Shown here piece by piece: positions 31,952 through 40,571 of a DNA stretch of 64,000 nucleotides. The notes beneath the pieces are model-generated. The model was not told the origin of the DNA. It searched no databases and worked only from the letters and a program-made list of their open reading frames with translations. Location of the stretch: positions 792,001 to 856,000 of the forward strand of contig NZ_CP084622.1 in assembly GCF_020422885.1 (NCBI RefSeq). The letters are read 5' to 3'. Every line of letters starts with the position of its first letter. Position 1 is the first letter of the stretch. The stretch comes from Mesobacillus sp. S13 (lineage in GTDB: Bacteria > Bacillota > Bacilli > Bacillales > Cytobacillaceae). Both the position numbers and the translations under genes were made by a program.

Positions 31952-33624
31952 ACTTTTACAGTGAAGAACCGCAGTTTCGAGCATTGCTGAAGGAATTATT
32001 GGATGAAGAGTTTTACGAATACGCAGACCGGGAGCTTCTGGCATTCGGTGAAAAATGCGCCAACGAAATTGACGAGCGCGCCAGATTCACAGATCGCGAA
32101 GGCCAGCCGAAGCTGATTAAATTCGATGCCTATGGCGATGATATCTCCGAAGTCTGGGTAAATGACGGCTATCGGAAAACAGTTGAAGATTCCTACAACA
32201 CCGGAATTGTCGGCTATGTTCATAAGGATATTCCTGAACTAGGACGCCGCGGGAATTATATCTATTCGTATGCTCAGGGTTATCTGCTTTCTCAAACAGA
32301 GGCAGGCTTTTACTGCCCGGTCACATTGACGATGGCCACCGCTTATTTATTGGACCAGTACGCATCACCAGAGGTAAAAGAGAAATTCCTTCCCCATGTA
32401 TTATCAACAGGAGAAACAACATTATACGAAGGCGCTACCTTCCTGACCGAACGCCAGGGCGGATCCGACGTCGGTGCCAACGTGGTAAAGGCAGTTCAGA
32501 CAGCGGATGGCTACAAGATATACGGAGAAAAATACTTCGCTTCCAACGCAGGAATGTGCGGAGTCGCCATGGTCTTAGCGAGGAAAGAAGGAGCCCCATC
32601 CGGCACAAAAGGACTGACATTGTTCGCCGTCCCATGGCGCAAAGAAGACGGAAAACTCAACGGCATCAAAATCCGCAGGCTCAAAGATAAACTCGGAGTA
32701 CGCGCCGTCCCCTCCGCCGAAGTTGAATTCGAAGGAGCGGAAGCTTTTGTAGTAGGCGACCCAGCAAAAGGCTTCTATTACATGATGGAAGCACTGAACC
32801 TTTCCCGAGTCTGCAACACCGTCGCCTCACTCGGCATCATGCGACGGGCCTATCGCGAAGCACGTGAGTATGCATTGAAACGTGACGCCTTCGGCAAAAA
32901 GCTAGCCGATTTTCCAATGATCAAAGACTCCCTGGTTAAAATGGCCGTCAAACTTGAAGTTGAAACCCGAACCGTTTTCAAGTACCTGCCATTATTCGAA
33001 AAAGTCATGAGGAACGAATCAGGAGTATCAGAAAAAGACGTCGTCATCAATAGACTTTACATCGCACTCCTGAAAAAAGAAACCGCAGAACAAGCCGTCC
33101 ACTTTGCGCACGAAGCCATCGAAATGCACGGAGGGAATGGGTATATCGAAGATTTTGTTACACCGCGGTTACTGAGAGATGCACAGGTATTGACTGTTTG
33201 GGAAGGGACAGCCAATATCCTTGGGCTTGAAGTGTTGAGGTTGATGGAGAAGTTTAATGCAGGAGGACTGTTTTTAGAGGAGATGAAAGAGCGTATTGCT
33301 GGGATGGAAGGTGAGTATGTAGACCAAGTACATGGAGGGATTGAGCAGTTAGAGAAACTGCTGTTGTCTTTACAAACGGCTTCACACGATCATAAGACTT
33401 TTCACTCAAAGAGGGTGGCTGAATTGATGGTGAAGATATTTGAGAGTGTGAATGCTTTGGAGTATGGTGTTGGTGGGGATGAACGGGCAGAGAAGGTGAT
33501 GGAGGTCTTTATAGAAGAAACCTGGGAATCTAGACATGAATTCGTTAATCAATTAAAGCCAGTTGATTATTTTTATGAGATAGTCAGCAAACCCTTAATT
33601 CAAGAAAAATCTTTAGTAAAATAG
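31948..33624 (+). CDS. Acyl-CoA dehydrogenase with C-terminal extension
   Basis: 558 residues, longer than classical ACADs (~380). An N-terminal extension (~1-60) precedes the ACAD core, which includes FLTERQGGSDVGANVV, a C-terminal helical FAD domain with AREYALKRDAFGKKL, and EMHGGNGYIEDFVTPRLLRDAQVLTVWEGTANI. A further helical tail (~440-558) follows. This layout is seen in AidB-related and long-form acyl-CoA dehydrogenases. Acts on an unidentified acyl-CoA; regulated by the coupled MerR protein. Confidence 0.86.
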   Translation: MNFYSEEPQFRALLKELLDEEFYEYADRELLAFGEKCANEIDERARFTDREGQPKLIKFDAYGDDISEVWVNDGYRKTVEDSYNTGIVGYVHKDIPELGRRGNYIYSYAQGYLLSQTEAGFYCPVTLTMATAYLLDQYASPEVKEKFLPHVLSTGETTLYEGATFLTERQGGSDVGANVVKAVQTADGYKIYGEKYFASNAGMCGVAMVLARKEGAPSGTKGLTLFAVPWRKEDGKLNGIKIRRLKDKLGVRAVPSAEVEFEGAEAFVVGDPAKGFYYMMEALNLSRVCNTVASLGIMRRAYREAREYALKRDAFGKKLADFPMIKDSLVKMAVKLEVETRTVFKYLPLFEKVMRNESGVSEKDVVINRLYIALLKKETAEQAVHFAHEAIEMHGGNGYIEDFVTPRLLRDAQVLTVWEGTANILGLEVLRLMEKFNAGGLFLEEMKERIAGMEGEYVDQVHGGIEQLEKLLLSLQTASHDHKTFHSKRVAELMVKIFESVNALEYGVGGDERAEKVMEVFIEETWESRHEFVNQLKPVDYFYEIVSKPLIQEKSLVK

Positions 33625-33631
33625 CCATATC

Positions 33632-33661
33632 AAAGCGTCTCCCTATGCAGGAGGCGTTTTC
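33632..33661 (+). terminator. Terminator after the acyl-CoA dehydrogenase
   Basis: AAAGCGTCTCC / GGAGGCGTTTT stem followed by TC-rich sequence. Confidence 0.75.
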
Positions 33662-33792
33662 TATATGTTTATCGTTCTATATATATAACGAAATATTCTA
33701 TTTAAATTACAAAAAATTATGAAAACTAGAGATAAAAAGAGAAAACGAACGATAGTTGTGCGTTATTAAGAAAAAACAGCCGAATTTGAGGT

Positions 33793-33860
33793 TTTTCAAA
33801 GATAGCTGGTTAGAATATACTCACAATATAAAGTTCGTTAAAAAGAACAAAAAGTTCTCT
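33793..33860 (+). promoter_or_regulatory. tapA-operon promoter with SinR-like boxes
   Basis: TTTTCA (33793-33798), 17 bp, TATACT (33816-33821). Downstream come GTTCGTT (33833-33839), AAAGAAC (33842-33848, the reverse complement of GTTCTTT) and GTTCTCT (33854-33860). The last two match the SinR consensus GTTCTYT and form an inverted pair five bases apart that abuts the Shine-Dalgarno. SinR represses tapA-sipW-tasA in B. subtilis. Confidence 0.65.
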
Positions 33861-33876
33861 AAGGAAGTTGATAAAA

Positions 33877-34923
33877 GTGAGAAAAACAATCACCAACTTC
33901 GTTCTCAATTTTATACATACGATAGCCATTGCTAAACAAAAGGCTGGTTGGGAGGGAAGGACAATTCGATATACCAGGCTGAGAAAGTTTAAGAAAAAAG
34001 GAAGAGGGCTCCTGATTGCAGCAAAGATTCTGGCCCTGTGGTACTTATTAGTTCTTACAGGTTCTTACCTTACGGCAGATACCGGGGCTTATTTTAATGA
34101 TGTTGAAACAATTAGCGAAACAATAACTATAGCAGATAACTTTTGTGCAGATGAGGAATGGGCGAATGAGCATAAACAATATTGTAAAGACAATGCGGGA
34201 ATAGGAAATGGTTGTGAACCTGGAGATGACTGTGATTCTGAAAAGGGAGAGGATGAAGATAACCCTGGTCACAATCGGGAAACTTGCGGTGATCATACCA
34301 GTGCCCCATGTTCGGAAGGCAGCAGGGTATCAAATATAAACGCTACCCAAACTAGCAGCACCATCACCTTAACTTGGACCAATCCTAGTGACAATAAATT
34401 TAAATCCATAAAGGTTTATAGAAATGGAGAGCCTGCTCCAATCGCTGAAAACATCACAAGTAGTCAGTTTGAAGATACAGGGTTATTACCTGATACAAAA
34501 TATATCTACTACATAGTAGAAGTAAATAACCAGGGTGACAATTTAGGAACTGCTATTTTTGAAGTTTCTACGAATCCTGAACAGGATAGTGAGCAACCTC
34601 AATCTGAAGCCAAGCCAACTGAAGCTGAAGCTAACCCAACCGAACCTGAACAAGATACACAATCTCCGGGAGAGGTAATAGGTCCAAGTGGCTCTGAAAC
34701 AGGGAATAGCGGCAATGTCGAATTATCCTGGACTCCTCCATCTGACTCTGATTTTAGCCATGTCAGAATATATAGGGATGAGGAGTTAGTTGCAGACAAT
34801 GTGAAAAGTAACAATTACTCAGATCAGGTTTCAGAAAAAAATCACAGTTATAAAATAACAACCGTTGACACTTCCGGAAATGAATCTCCAGGAGTACCTA
34901 TCGAAGTCACTTGGCATAAATAA
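33877..34923 (+). CDS. TapA-like exported protein with fibronectin type III domains
   Basis: 348 residues. A basic N-terminus, a membrane helix (~44-64) and the segment TGAYFNDVETISETITIADNFC resemble the SipW-processed start of TapA (AAFHDIETF...TC). A Cys-rich acidic stretch follows (six Cys, ~90-150). Then two FN3-like domains (~150-235 and ~285-345) are joined by a Pro/Glu-rich linker. B. subtilis TapA lacks FN3 domains. By operon position it should help assemble or anchor TasA fibres. GTG 33877 has AAGGAAG nine bases upstream. Confidence 0.68.
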   Translation: MRKTITNFVLNFIHTIAIAKQKAGWEGRTIRYTRLRKFKKKGRGLLIAAKILALWYLLVLTGSYLTADTGAYFNDVETISETITIADNFCADEEWANEHKQYCKDNAGIGNGCEPGDDCDSEKGEDEDNPGHNRETCGDHTSAPCSEGSRVSNINATQTSSTITLTWTNPSDNKFKSIKVYRNGEPAPIAENITSSQFEDTGLLPDTKYIYYIVEVNNQGDNLGTAIFEVSTNPEQDSEQPQSEAKPTEAEANPTEPEQDTQSPGEVIGPSGSETGNSGNVELSWTPPSDSDFSHVRIYRDEELVADNVKSNNYSDQVSEKNHSYKITTVDTSGNESPGVPIEVTWHK

Positions 34924-34948
34924 CAGTCTAAATGAAAGGTTGATATCT

Positions 34949-35521
34949 ATGAATGCAAAAAAAGTCCTCAATATATTTAGTAGTCTTGTAACATCCATAT
35001 TGTTCCTGCTGCTCATATTCATGGTTTTTGTAGTCATATCCTCCAAGGCATCAGGGGGAGAGCCACAGTTTTTGGGCTACCAGTTGAAAACAGTGTTATC
35101 AGGATCAATGGAACCAACCTTTAAAACAGGTTCGATTATAGCAGTTAAACCAGTAGAGGATGCAACAGCTTTGAAGAAAGGTGATGTTATCACCTATATG
35201 CAGCAAGATGGGAATCTAGTTACTCATAGAATTACAGATGTAATTAAACAAACAGATCAAACCATGTATCAGACAAAGGGAGATAACAACAAAGACTTCG
35301 ATTCACAACTAGTACTATCTCAGAATGTTGTAGCTAAATATACTGATGTCACAATACCTTACCTTGGATATTTTATAGATTTCGCTAAGTCAAGTAAGGG
35401 CATGGCCATCACACTGATTCTTCCAGGCATCCTGCTGTTAGGTTACTCAGGAATCACAATTTGGTCAGCGTTAAAAGAGATTGATCCAAAGACAACGAAC
35501 AGTGAAGAAAAGACAGCTTAA
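34949..35521 (+). CDS. sipW: Signal peptidase I, SipW (ER/archaeal type)
   Basis: 190 residues. N-terminal membrane helix, catalytic Ser53 in VLSGSMEPTFKTGS, and a His (H93, VTHRITD) in place of the usual Lys: the Ser-His form specific to SipW and ER-type peptidases. A C-terminal membrane helix (~155-175) is present. Cleaves the TapA-like and TasA precursors. ATG 34949 with GAAAGG upstream preferred over a longer frame. Confidence 0.9.
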   Translation: MNAKKVLNIFSSLVTSILFLLLIFMVFVVISSKASGGEPQFLGYQLKTVLSGSMEPTFKTGSIIAVKPVEDATALKKGDVITYMQQDGNLVTHRITDVIKQTDQTMYQTKGDNNKDFDSQLVLSQNVVAKYTDVTIPYLGYFIDFAKSSKGMAITLILPGILLLGYSGITIWSALKEIDPKTTNSEEKTA

Positions 35522-35603
35522 CGTGGTTGTAATCCCTTAAGGGGTTCAATATATAAAATTTACATACCTCTTAAACGAGGCAAAAAATGAGGAGGAAATA
35601 CTA

Positions 35604-36488
35604 ATGTCAGTAAAAAAGAAATTAGGATTAGGCGTAGCATCAGCAGCACTAGGGTTATCACTAGTAGGTGGAGGAACTTGGGCAGCATTCAACGATACTG
35701 CAACGATTAATAACCATTTTGCTGCAGGTACACTGGATCTAGTAGTGGGTAAAGTGAATCAAGCTGCTAACTTTGACTTGGGTAATATGAAGCCTGGAGA
35801 TTCAGTGAAGAGGGTATTTACGTTAAATAATAATGGTTCTTTGGCTATAAAGGAAGTATTACTAAACACTACAGCTAGTGGATTTTCAAGTGGTGTAGGA
35901 ACAAATGCTGACATGAATGCATTCCTGTCACAATTTGAAATTAATGCATTCAAAGTTGATTCTGAAAACACCACAGGAATTTTTGAACCAAGAGCAAGCA
36001 TAGTAGTGTCAGGTCAGACACTTACTCTTGCTGATTTAGTAAATGGTCCAACAGCATACTCAGGCAAAATTAAGTCTGATTACATTACAGATGATGGTAC
36101 TCAAAGAATTAATCTTGCCCCACTTGTAGTACCAACTGGACAAGAAGCCTATAGAGGGATTCCTGTAACACCAGTAGACAGTGATGCCGTAATGTTTGTA
36201 ATTAAATTTAAAGAGGATAACACAAGAGTTGGTGGAGCATACAGTGAGTTTGTACAGAATAAATACCAAGGAAATGCTGCTAACTTCTTCTTTAACTTAG
36301 AAGCAACTCAGTGGGATGGAAGAACACTTGACAGCTCTAATGGTAATGGAGAAATTAACAATGGAGTCCAAGGCTCTGCTGATGGAACATCTGATCCAAA
36401 TCCGCGTTCAATTAAGACGGATGCGAATGGAGCTGATCTTCGTGAACATGGTGATAATGAAGTTGTAGAACCAGCTAACCAAAACTAA
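35604..36488 (+). CDS. tasA: TasA/CalY-family biofilm fibre protein
   Basis: 294 residues. SipW-type signal (VKKKLGLGVASAALGLSL, then TWAAFNDTATINNHFAAGTL), cleavage expected near AAF (~27-29). The TasA/camelysin beta domain follows (FDLGNMKPGDSVKRVFTLNN) and an acidic, Asn-rich tail. Major matrix fibre subunit secreted outside the cell. Good RBS (GAGGAGG). Third gene of tapA-sipW-tasA. Confidence 0.9.
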   Translation: MSVKKKLGLGVASAALGLSLVGGGTWAAFNDTATINNHFAAGTLDLVVGKVNQAANFDLGNMKPGDSVKRVFTLNNNGSLAIKEVLLNTTASGFSSGVGTNADMNAFLSQFEINAFKVDSENTTGIFEPRASIVVSGQTLTLADLVNGPTAYSGKIKSDYITDDGTQRINLAPLVVPTGQEAYRGIPVTPVDSDAVMFVIKFKEDNTRVGGAYSEFVQNKYQGNAANFFFNLEATQWDGRTLDSSNGNGEINNGVQGSADGTSDPNPRSIKTDANGADLREHGDNEVVEPANQN

Positions 36489-36496
36489 TATTAAAA

Positions 36497-36531
36497 AAAG
36501 AAAGGTGGGACTCTCTCACCTTTCTTTCTAA
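36497..36531 (+). terminator. Terminator after tasA
   Basis: AAGAAAGGTG / CACCTTTCTTT stem, with a following T-containing stretch. Confidence 0.75.
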
Positions 36532-36555
36532 AAAACTTATAAATAGAGGCCTAAT

Positions 36556-37164
36556 ATGCGAATAACTAAAATAATATTCTTCATTATTATATTAGTATTT
36601 CTTACACCTATTGCGGTAAATGCAGTAACTAGTAATGAAAATAGTATTGATCTTTCTGTTGAACCAGGTAAGGTTTTATTCGATCTAACCAACGTAAAAC
36701 CGGGTGATTCGGTTGTCAGAAATTTTAAGGTAATGAATAAGGGAAATAAAGATTTTAACTATGTTATAAATAATTCATTTAGGTCAGGGTCTGAAAAGTT
36801 TTATAACGAACTTCTTCTTGAAATCAAAGACTCCCAAAAAAATATAGTATTTAAAGGAAATCTTAAAGATTTTAAAAAAACCAGTAATAGTGTGCTGAAG
36901 AGTAAGACAACTGATGAACTATATTTTCTAATCAAGATTCCAATGGAACTAAACAACGATTTTCAAGGTCTAAAGTGCCAATTTGAATTTAAAGTATACG
37001 TAGAAGGAACCTTAGGCGGAGTTTTGCCAGCTGATGGACCCAAACTCCCCAATACAGCAACTGGTATGTTTAATCTAATGGCAATAGGGATTGCTCTAAT
37101 AATAGGTGGGTTTACTTTAATTTCCTTCTTGAAAAAGAAAAGTCAGGATATAAAATCAACATAA
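36556..37164 (+). CDS. Sortase-anchored TasA-like surface protein (LPNTA)
   Basis: 202 residues. A signal peptide (~1-23, cleavage after VNA) precedes a TasA/CalY-like beta domain with FDLTNVKPGDSVVRNFKVMNKG, closely parallel to FDLGNMKPGDSVKRVFTLNNNG of the adjacent TasA. A C-terminal sorting signal follows: LPNTA at 164-168, a hydrophobic helix (~171-191) and KKK. LPNTA is the motif of class D/SrtC-type sortases in bacilli. It would be covalently fixed to the wall and may hold TasA fibres. No sortase gene is in the window. Confidence 0.78.
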   Translation: MRITKIIFFIIILVFLTPIAVNAVTSNENSIDLSVEPGKVLFDLTNVKPGDSVVRNFKVMNKGNKDFNYVINNSFRSGSEKFYNELLLEIKDSQKNIVFKGNLKDFKKTSNSVLKSKTTDELYFLIKIPMELNNDFQGLKCQFEFKVYVEGTLGGVLPADGPKLPNTATGMFNLMAIGIALIIGGFTLISFLKKKSQDIKST

Positions 37165-37203
37165 AACTGGCCTTGATATGAACTATGATCAGGGTCAGTT
37201 GTT
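37162..37203 (+). terminator. Terminator-like hairpin
   Basis: AACTGGCC...TGAT / ATCAGGGTCAGTT imperfect stem followed by T-rich sequence after the LPNTA-protein gene. Confidence 0.55.
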
Positions 37204-37298
37204 TATTTATTTGTGGTTTTTTCATTAATTTCTAGTTAATTATTTTTCTGTTTGGAATACTATTAATCATATATCTCTATTTTCTTTAGGTGATACTC

Positions 37299-37595
37299 AT
37301 GACACAACTTTTCTTTTACCTAACAATCTTAAATATATTTGATGCAGGCGTTACATGGTTTGGATTAGAACATGCCTTCATCTCTGAATTGAATCCGTTT
37401 ATGTACGCAATATATGAGATTAATCCGTTACTTTTTGTTCTCACGAAAACCTCTCTTTCCATATTCCTTCTATTATTCATTCTTTTAAAAAAAGTCCCTC
37501 AATCTCCACTAATCAAAGGTCTAACTATTTTTGCCATAGTTTCCTACACTGCTATCGTCTTCATGCACGGTTTCTGGCTGGTTCACATCTTTTAA
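37299..37595 (+). CDS. Small membrane protein (DUF5658-like)
   Basis: 98 residues with three hydrophobic helices (~2-22, 40-60, 72-95). The conserved pattern LTILNIFDAGVTWFGLEHAFISELNPFM is typical of DUF5658. Function unknown. ATG 37299 has AGGTGAT upstream. Confidence 0.65.
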   Translation: MTQLFFYLTILNIFDAGVTWFGLEHAFISELNPFMYAIYEINPLLFVLTKTSLSIFLLLFILLKKVPQSPLIKGLTIFAIVSYTAIVFMHGFWLVHIF

Positions 37596-37714
37596 AAAAG
37601 ATAATTTGAATGGTTCCATAAAATTTCATTTAAAACATATTAAGCTATATTCAAAATTAGTGATAGCAGGAGTTTAATTTTCTTATATTACATAAGAAAG
37701 AAGGCGTATCAAAC

Positions 37715-39247
37715 ATGTTTCAAACCCTGAAGCGTGAGTTGCTGGCCGGGATTACGGTTTCGGTTGTTGCGCTGCCGCTTGCGTTGGCTTTTGGGATGCA
37801 GGCGACGGGTAATTCGGATGGGGCCATTATTGGGTTGTATGGTGCCATCATTACTGGTTTTTTTGCTGCTTTGTTCGGCGGGACGAAGGGGCAGGTGACG
37901 GGTCCGACTGGGCCGATCACGATTATCTTTACGGGGATTGTGGCAACTCAGGGGCTGGAGTATGCGTTTATTGCCGCGTTCATGGGAGGCCTTTTTCAGA
38001 TTGTATTTGGGGTACTTAAAGCAGGCAATTATTTAAAGTTCATTCCGTTGCCGGTCGTCAGCGGTTTTATGAACGGGATTGCCATCATCATTATCATGGG
38101 GCAGCTGCAGTATGTGACGGGCAGCTTTTTAGTCGTGCTGTTGACGATTGTTTTTATGCTGGTTGCAATGAGGTGGATTAAGATCATCCCGCCAAGCTTG
38201 ATGGCGCTGATTTTAGGAACAGTTGCGGTGATCCTTCTTGAAAAAGTGGTTCCTGCCGTTCATTTTACAATGCCATTTATAAACGACTTCATTTTCTTTG
38301 ACACCGCAGAGAGAATTGGCGAGATTCCAAAAGGACTGCCGCAACTTCATCTGCCAATTGCTGATCTGAGTGTCATCATCCAATTGATTCCGGCTGCATT
38401 AAGCATCGCTGTTCTTGGATCGATTGACTCGTTGCTAACATCGGTTGTCATGGATAATATGACAGGTACGAAGCACAAGAGCAATAAAGAGTTAATTGGC
38501 CAGGGGATTGGTAACACCATAGCTGGACTATTCGGCGCAATGCCCGGTGCTGGTGCGACTGTCCGTTCAGTAGTCAATTTACGCAGCGGGGGACAGACTG
38601 CTTTATCAGCGATGGTTCATAGTTTAGCTTTGCTGTTGTTTATGCTTGTGTTTGGACCTCTGGCTGAAGAAATTCCACTCGCAGTGCTAGCGGGTATTTT
38701 AATAATGACGGGTATCACAATGTTTGATTATAACAGCTTTAAACTCCTCAAGAGTGAGCCGCGTTCGGACGCTGCCGTGATGATAGCAACTATGGTCTTA
38801 ACTGTTGCAATTGACCTTATGGTTGCGGTTGGTGTAGGCGTGTTGTTGAGTGCAATTATTTTTATGAAGATAATGAGTGAGGAAGGTTTCAAGATTACTA
38901 GCAGGCAGGAAAATGATGTTAGGGTTTATATACTTGAAGGACCGCTGTTTTTCGGAGCGGTTGAACTCATCACACAAACGATCACAGGAGATTATAGTCC
39001 TCGAATTGCAATCGACTTGCGAAAGGTCACAGTTATTGATGCTTCAGGAGCTTTGATTTTGCTTCAACTTTATGAATATCTAAGAGAACGAAATCAAGAG
39101 TTGTACTTGTTTGGGGCTGAACCTAATGTCGAATCGACCCTTCACAGAATGAAGGTATGTGAAAAGATAGGACGCAATGGATGTTACCCGCCACAGGGAT
39201 ATTCGAACTATTCATTAGAGAATGGCGCTGATCAAACAGTAAGTTAA
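37715..39247 (+). CDS. SulP-family anion transporter with STAS domain
   Basis: 510 residues. About 11-12 membrane segments (~1-385), with the SLC26/SulP landmarks GITVSVVALPLALAFGMQA and GGTKGQVTGPTGPITI. The cytoplasmic STAS domain (~395-490) contains VIDASGALILL. Imports sulfate, bicarbonate or another anion; the substrate is not determinable. Has its own terminator. Confidence 0.88.
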   Translation: MFQTLKRELLAGITVSVVALPLALAFGMQATGNSDGAIIGLYGAIITGFFAALFGGTKGQVTGPTGPITIIFTGIVATQGLEYAFIAAFMGGLFQIVFGVLKAGNYLKFIPLPVVSGFMNGIAIIIIMGQLQYVTGSFLVVLLTIVFMLVAMRWIKIIPPSLMALILGTVAVILLEKVVPAVHFTMPFINDFIFFDTAERIGEIPKGLPQLHLPIADLSVIIQLIPAALSIAVLGSIDSLLTSVVMDNMTGTKHKSNKELIGQGIGNTIAGLFGAMPGAGATVRSVVNLRSGGQTALSAMVHSLALLLFMLVFGPLAEEIPLAVLAGILIMTGITMFDYNSFKLLKSEPRSDAAVMIATMVLTVAIDLMVAVGVGVLLSAIIFMKIMSEEGFKITSRQENDVRVYILEGPLFFGAVELITQTITGDYSPRIAIDLRKVTVIDASGALILLQLYEYLRERNQELYLFGAEPNVESTLHRMKVCEKIGRNGCYPPQGYSNYSLENGADQTVS

Positions 39248-39251
39248 AGTA

Positions 39252-39300
39252 GGATGCCTGATTTCCACGGCTTATAATAGTGGGATTCAGGCATCTTTTG
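39252..39300 (+). terminator. Terminator after the SulP gene
   Basis: GATGCCTGA...CCAC / GTGG...TCAGGCATC long stem followed by TTTTG. Confidence 0.8.
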
Positions 39301-39411
39301 TTAGATACCCTTAAAAGGGAAATAGTTTAAACATAACGATGGGCCTGGTGTAAAAGTAATTTTCTGCAATTTTAGTAAATTACCGATTAAATATTTTACC
39401 TTAAACTATAG

Positions 39412-39440
39412 TTGCACAAATTGAAAATAATGTATATTCT
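39412..39440 (+). promoter_or_regulatory. Promoter of the polysaccharide region
   Basis: TTGCAC (39412-39417), 17 bp, TATTCT (39435-39440). An overlapping alternative TTGAAA-17-TATAGA starts at 39421. A one-mismatch SinR-like ATTCTTT (39437-39443) overlaps the -10. Confidence 0.6.
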
Positions 39441-39475
39441 TTATATAGAACAAATAATTCTGTAAGGAGATCACA

Positions 39476-40465
39476 ATGAAGTTTAAAGGTATGCTCTTTA
39501 CCGGAGCCATCATCACCGCGATTATAAGTGTACTTTATTTTTTGAATTTTGAATCCTCCAATGCTTCTACAGAGAACCAAAACTTCATAGAATATGTAAA
39601 TGCTGAGCAGTTCGGAGCGAATGGAGATGACCAAAAGGATGACTCAAAAGCAATCCAAAGGGCGATTGATTACAGTCATACGGAGAAGATTGGAAAGGTG
39701 AAATTAGTTGGAAATAAAAATTATATCTTAAAAAAGGGCTTAATCTTAAAGGAGGAAGTTGAACTTGAACTCGGACAGAGTACTAGACTATTCATAGATG
39801 GTGATTTCAGGGTGATTGAGGTAGAGAAGGATGCTTCTATTACAAATGGAATTTTCGAAATAACAAATAAGAATTTTGATTCTGAAGTGATTTATTTGGA
39901 TGGAAAGCAAAAGTTCTGGTCGTGGGAGAGAACACGGATCAACAATGTTGCGATTATCAATTCCAGCGGTTCAAAAAAGGGGACAGGAATCTCTCTTTTT
40001 TCAGGAGGGGCGGATCAATTCATCAGTTTTGTGAATTTCCAAGATATTAATATATCTGGATTGAAAACGGGTGTAAGAATGGAAGCTAAGCCGCCGCCAA
40101 AAGATGAAAAAGGGTACAGCTTTATTAATGGCAACCGTTTTACCAATCTGACTCTGGATGGGTGTATCAATTGTATTGACATCATAGGATCCATTACAAT
40201 CCCAAATGAATGTTCCGGAAATGAATTTAAAGGGATACAGGTCCAGACTACTAAGGATACTGAAAGCGTTTTTAAAGTCAATGGATCTGATAATCAGATT
40301 GAGGCAATGATTTGGGATGTACATTTATTGGGGGACCGAAACCGTAACCTGATTTCATTTACAAGCCAATCCACTGGAAATTCTCTATTTTCTAACCTTG
40401 AATCAACCTATATAAAAGATGAAGGGATTTATAACTATTACACTTCCCCACGAGATGAAAATTAA
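39476..40465 (+). CDS. Exported parallel beta-helix (pectate-lyase-like) protein
   Basis: 329 residues. N-terminal membrane or signal helix (~5-25). An N-terminal pectate-lyase-3-like motif (VNAEQFGANGDDQKDDSKAIQRAIDY) is followed by regularly spaced Ile/Val/Asn-rich coils of a right-handed beta-helix. It probably binds or cleaves a polysaccharide, perhaps the polymer made by the following genes. Preceded by a good promoter and AAGGAGAT. Confidence 0.72.
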   Translation: MKFKGMLFTGAIITAIISVLYFLNFESSNASTENQNFIEYVNAEQFGANGDDQKDDSKAIQRAIDYSHTEKIGKVKLVGNKNYILKKGLILKEEVELELGQSTRLFIDGDFRVIEVEKDASITNGIFEITNKNFDSEVIYLDGKQKFWSWERTRINNVAIINSSGSKKGTGISLFSGGADQFISFVNFQDINISGLKTGVRMEAKPPPKDEKGYSFINGNRFTNLTLDGCINCIDIIGSITIPNECSGNEFKGIQVQTTKDTESVFKVNGSDNQIEAMIWDVHLLGDRNRNLISFTSQSTGNSLFSNLESTYIKDEGIYNYYTSPRDEN

Positions 40466-40491
40466 TAGACCATGTTTCTTTATTTAAGGAG

Positions 40492-40546
40492 AACGTTCTT
40501 TACCTATACTCGGTTAGGTAAAAAATTTTCATGAAAACGTTCTTTA
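40492..40546 (+). promoter_or_regulatory. SinR-like direct repeats flanking an inverted repeat before the EPS genes
   Basis: The 11-mer AACGTTCTTTA occurs at 40492-40502 and 40536-40546, starts 44 bp apart. Each contains GTTCTTT, a perfect match to the SinR consensus. Between them TTACCTA-N8-TAGGTAA (40500-40521) forms an inverted repeat. This could be a SinR-controlled operator of the polysaccharide operon; no clear -35/-10 pair was found here. Confidence 0.6.
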
Positions 40547-40571
40547 TATAGAAGGGAAGGGCTGATATTAC

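Noticed and set aside
40533-40546. cre site TGAAAACGTTCTTT before the EPS genes
   Set aside because: Two mismatches in the 3' end of the consensus; the SinR-like reading fits both copies better.
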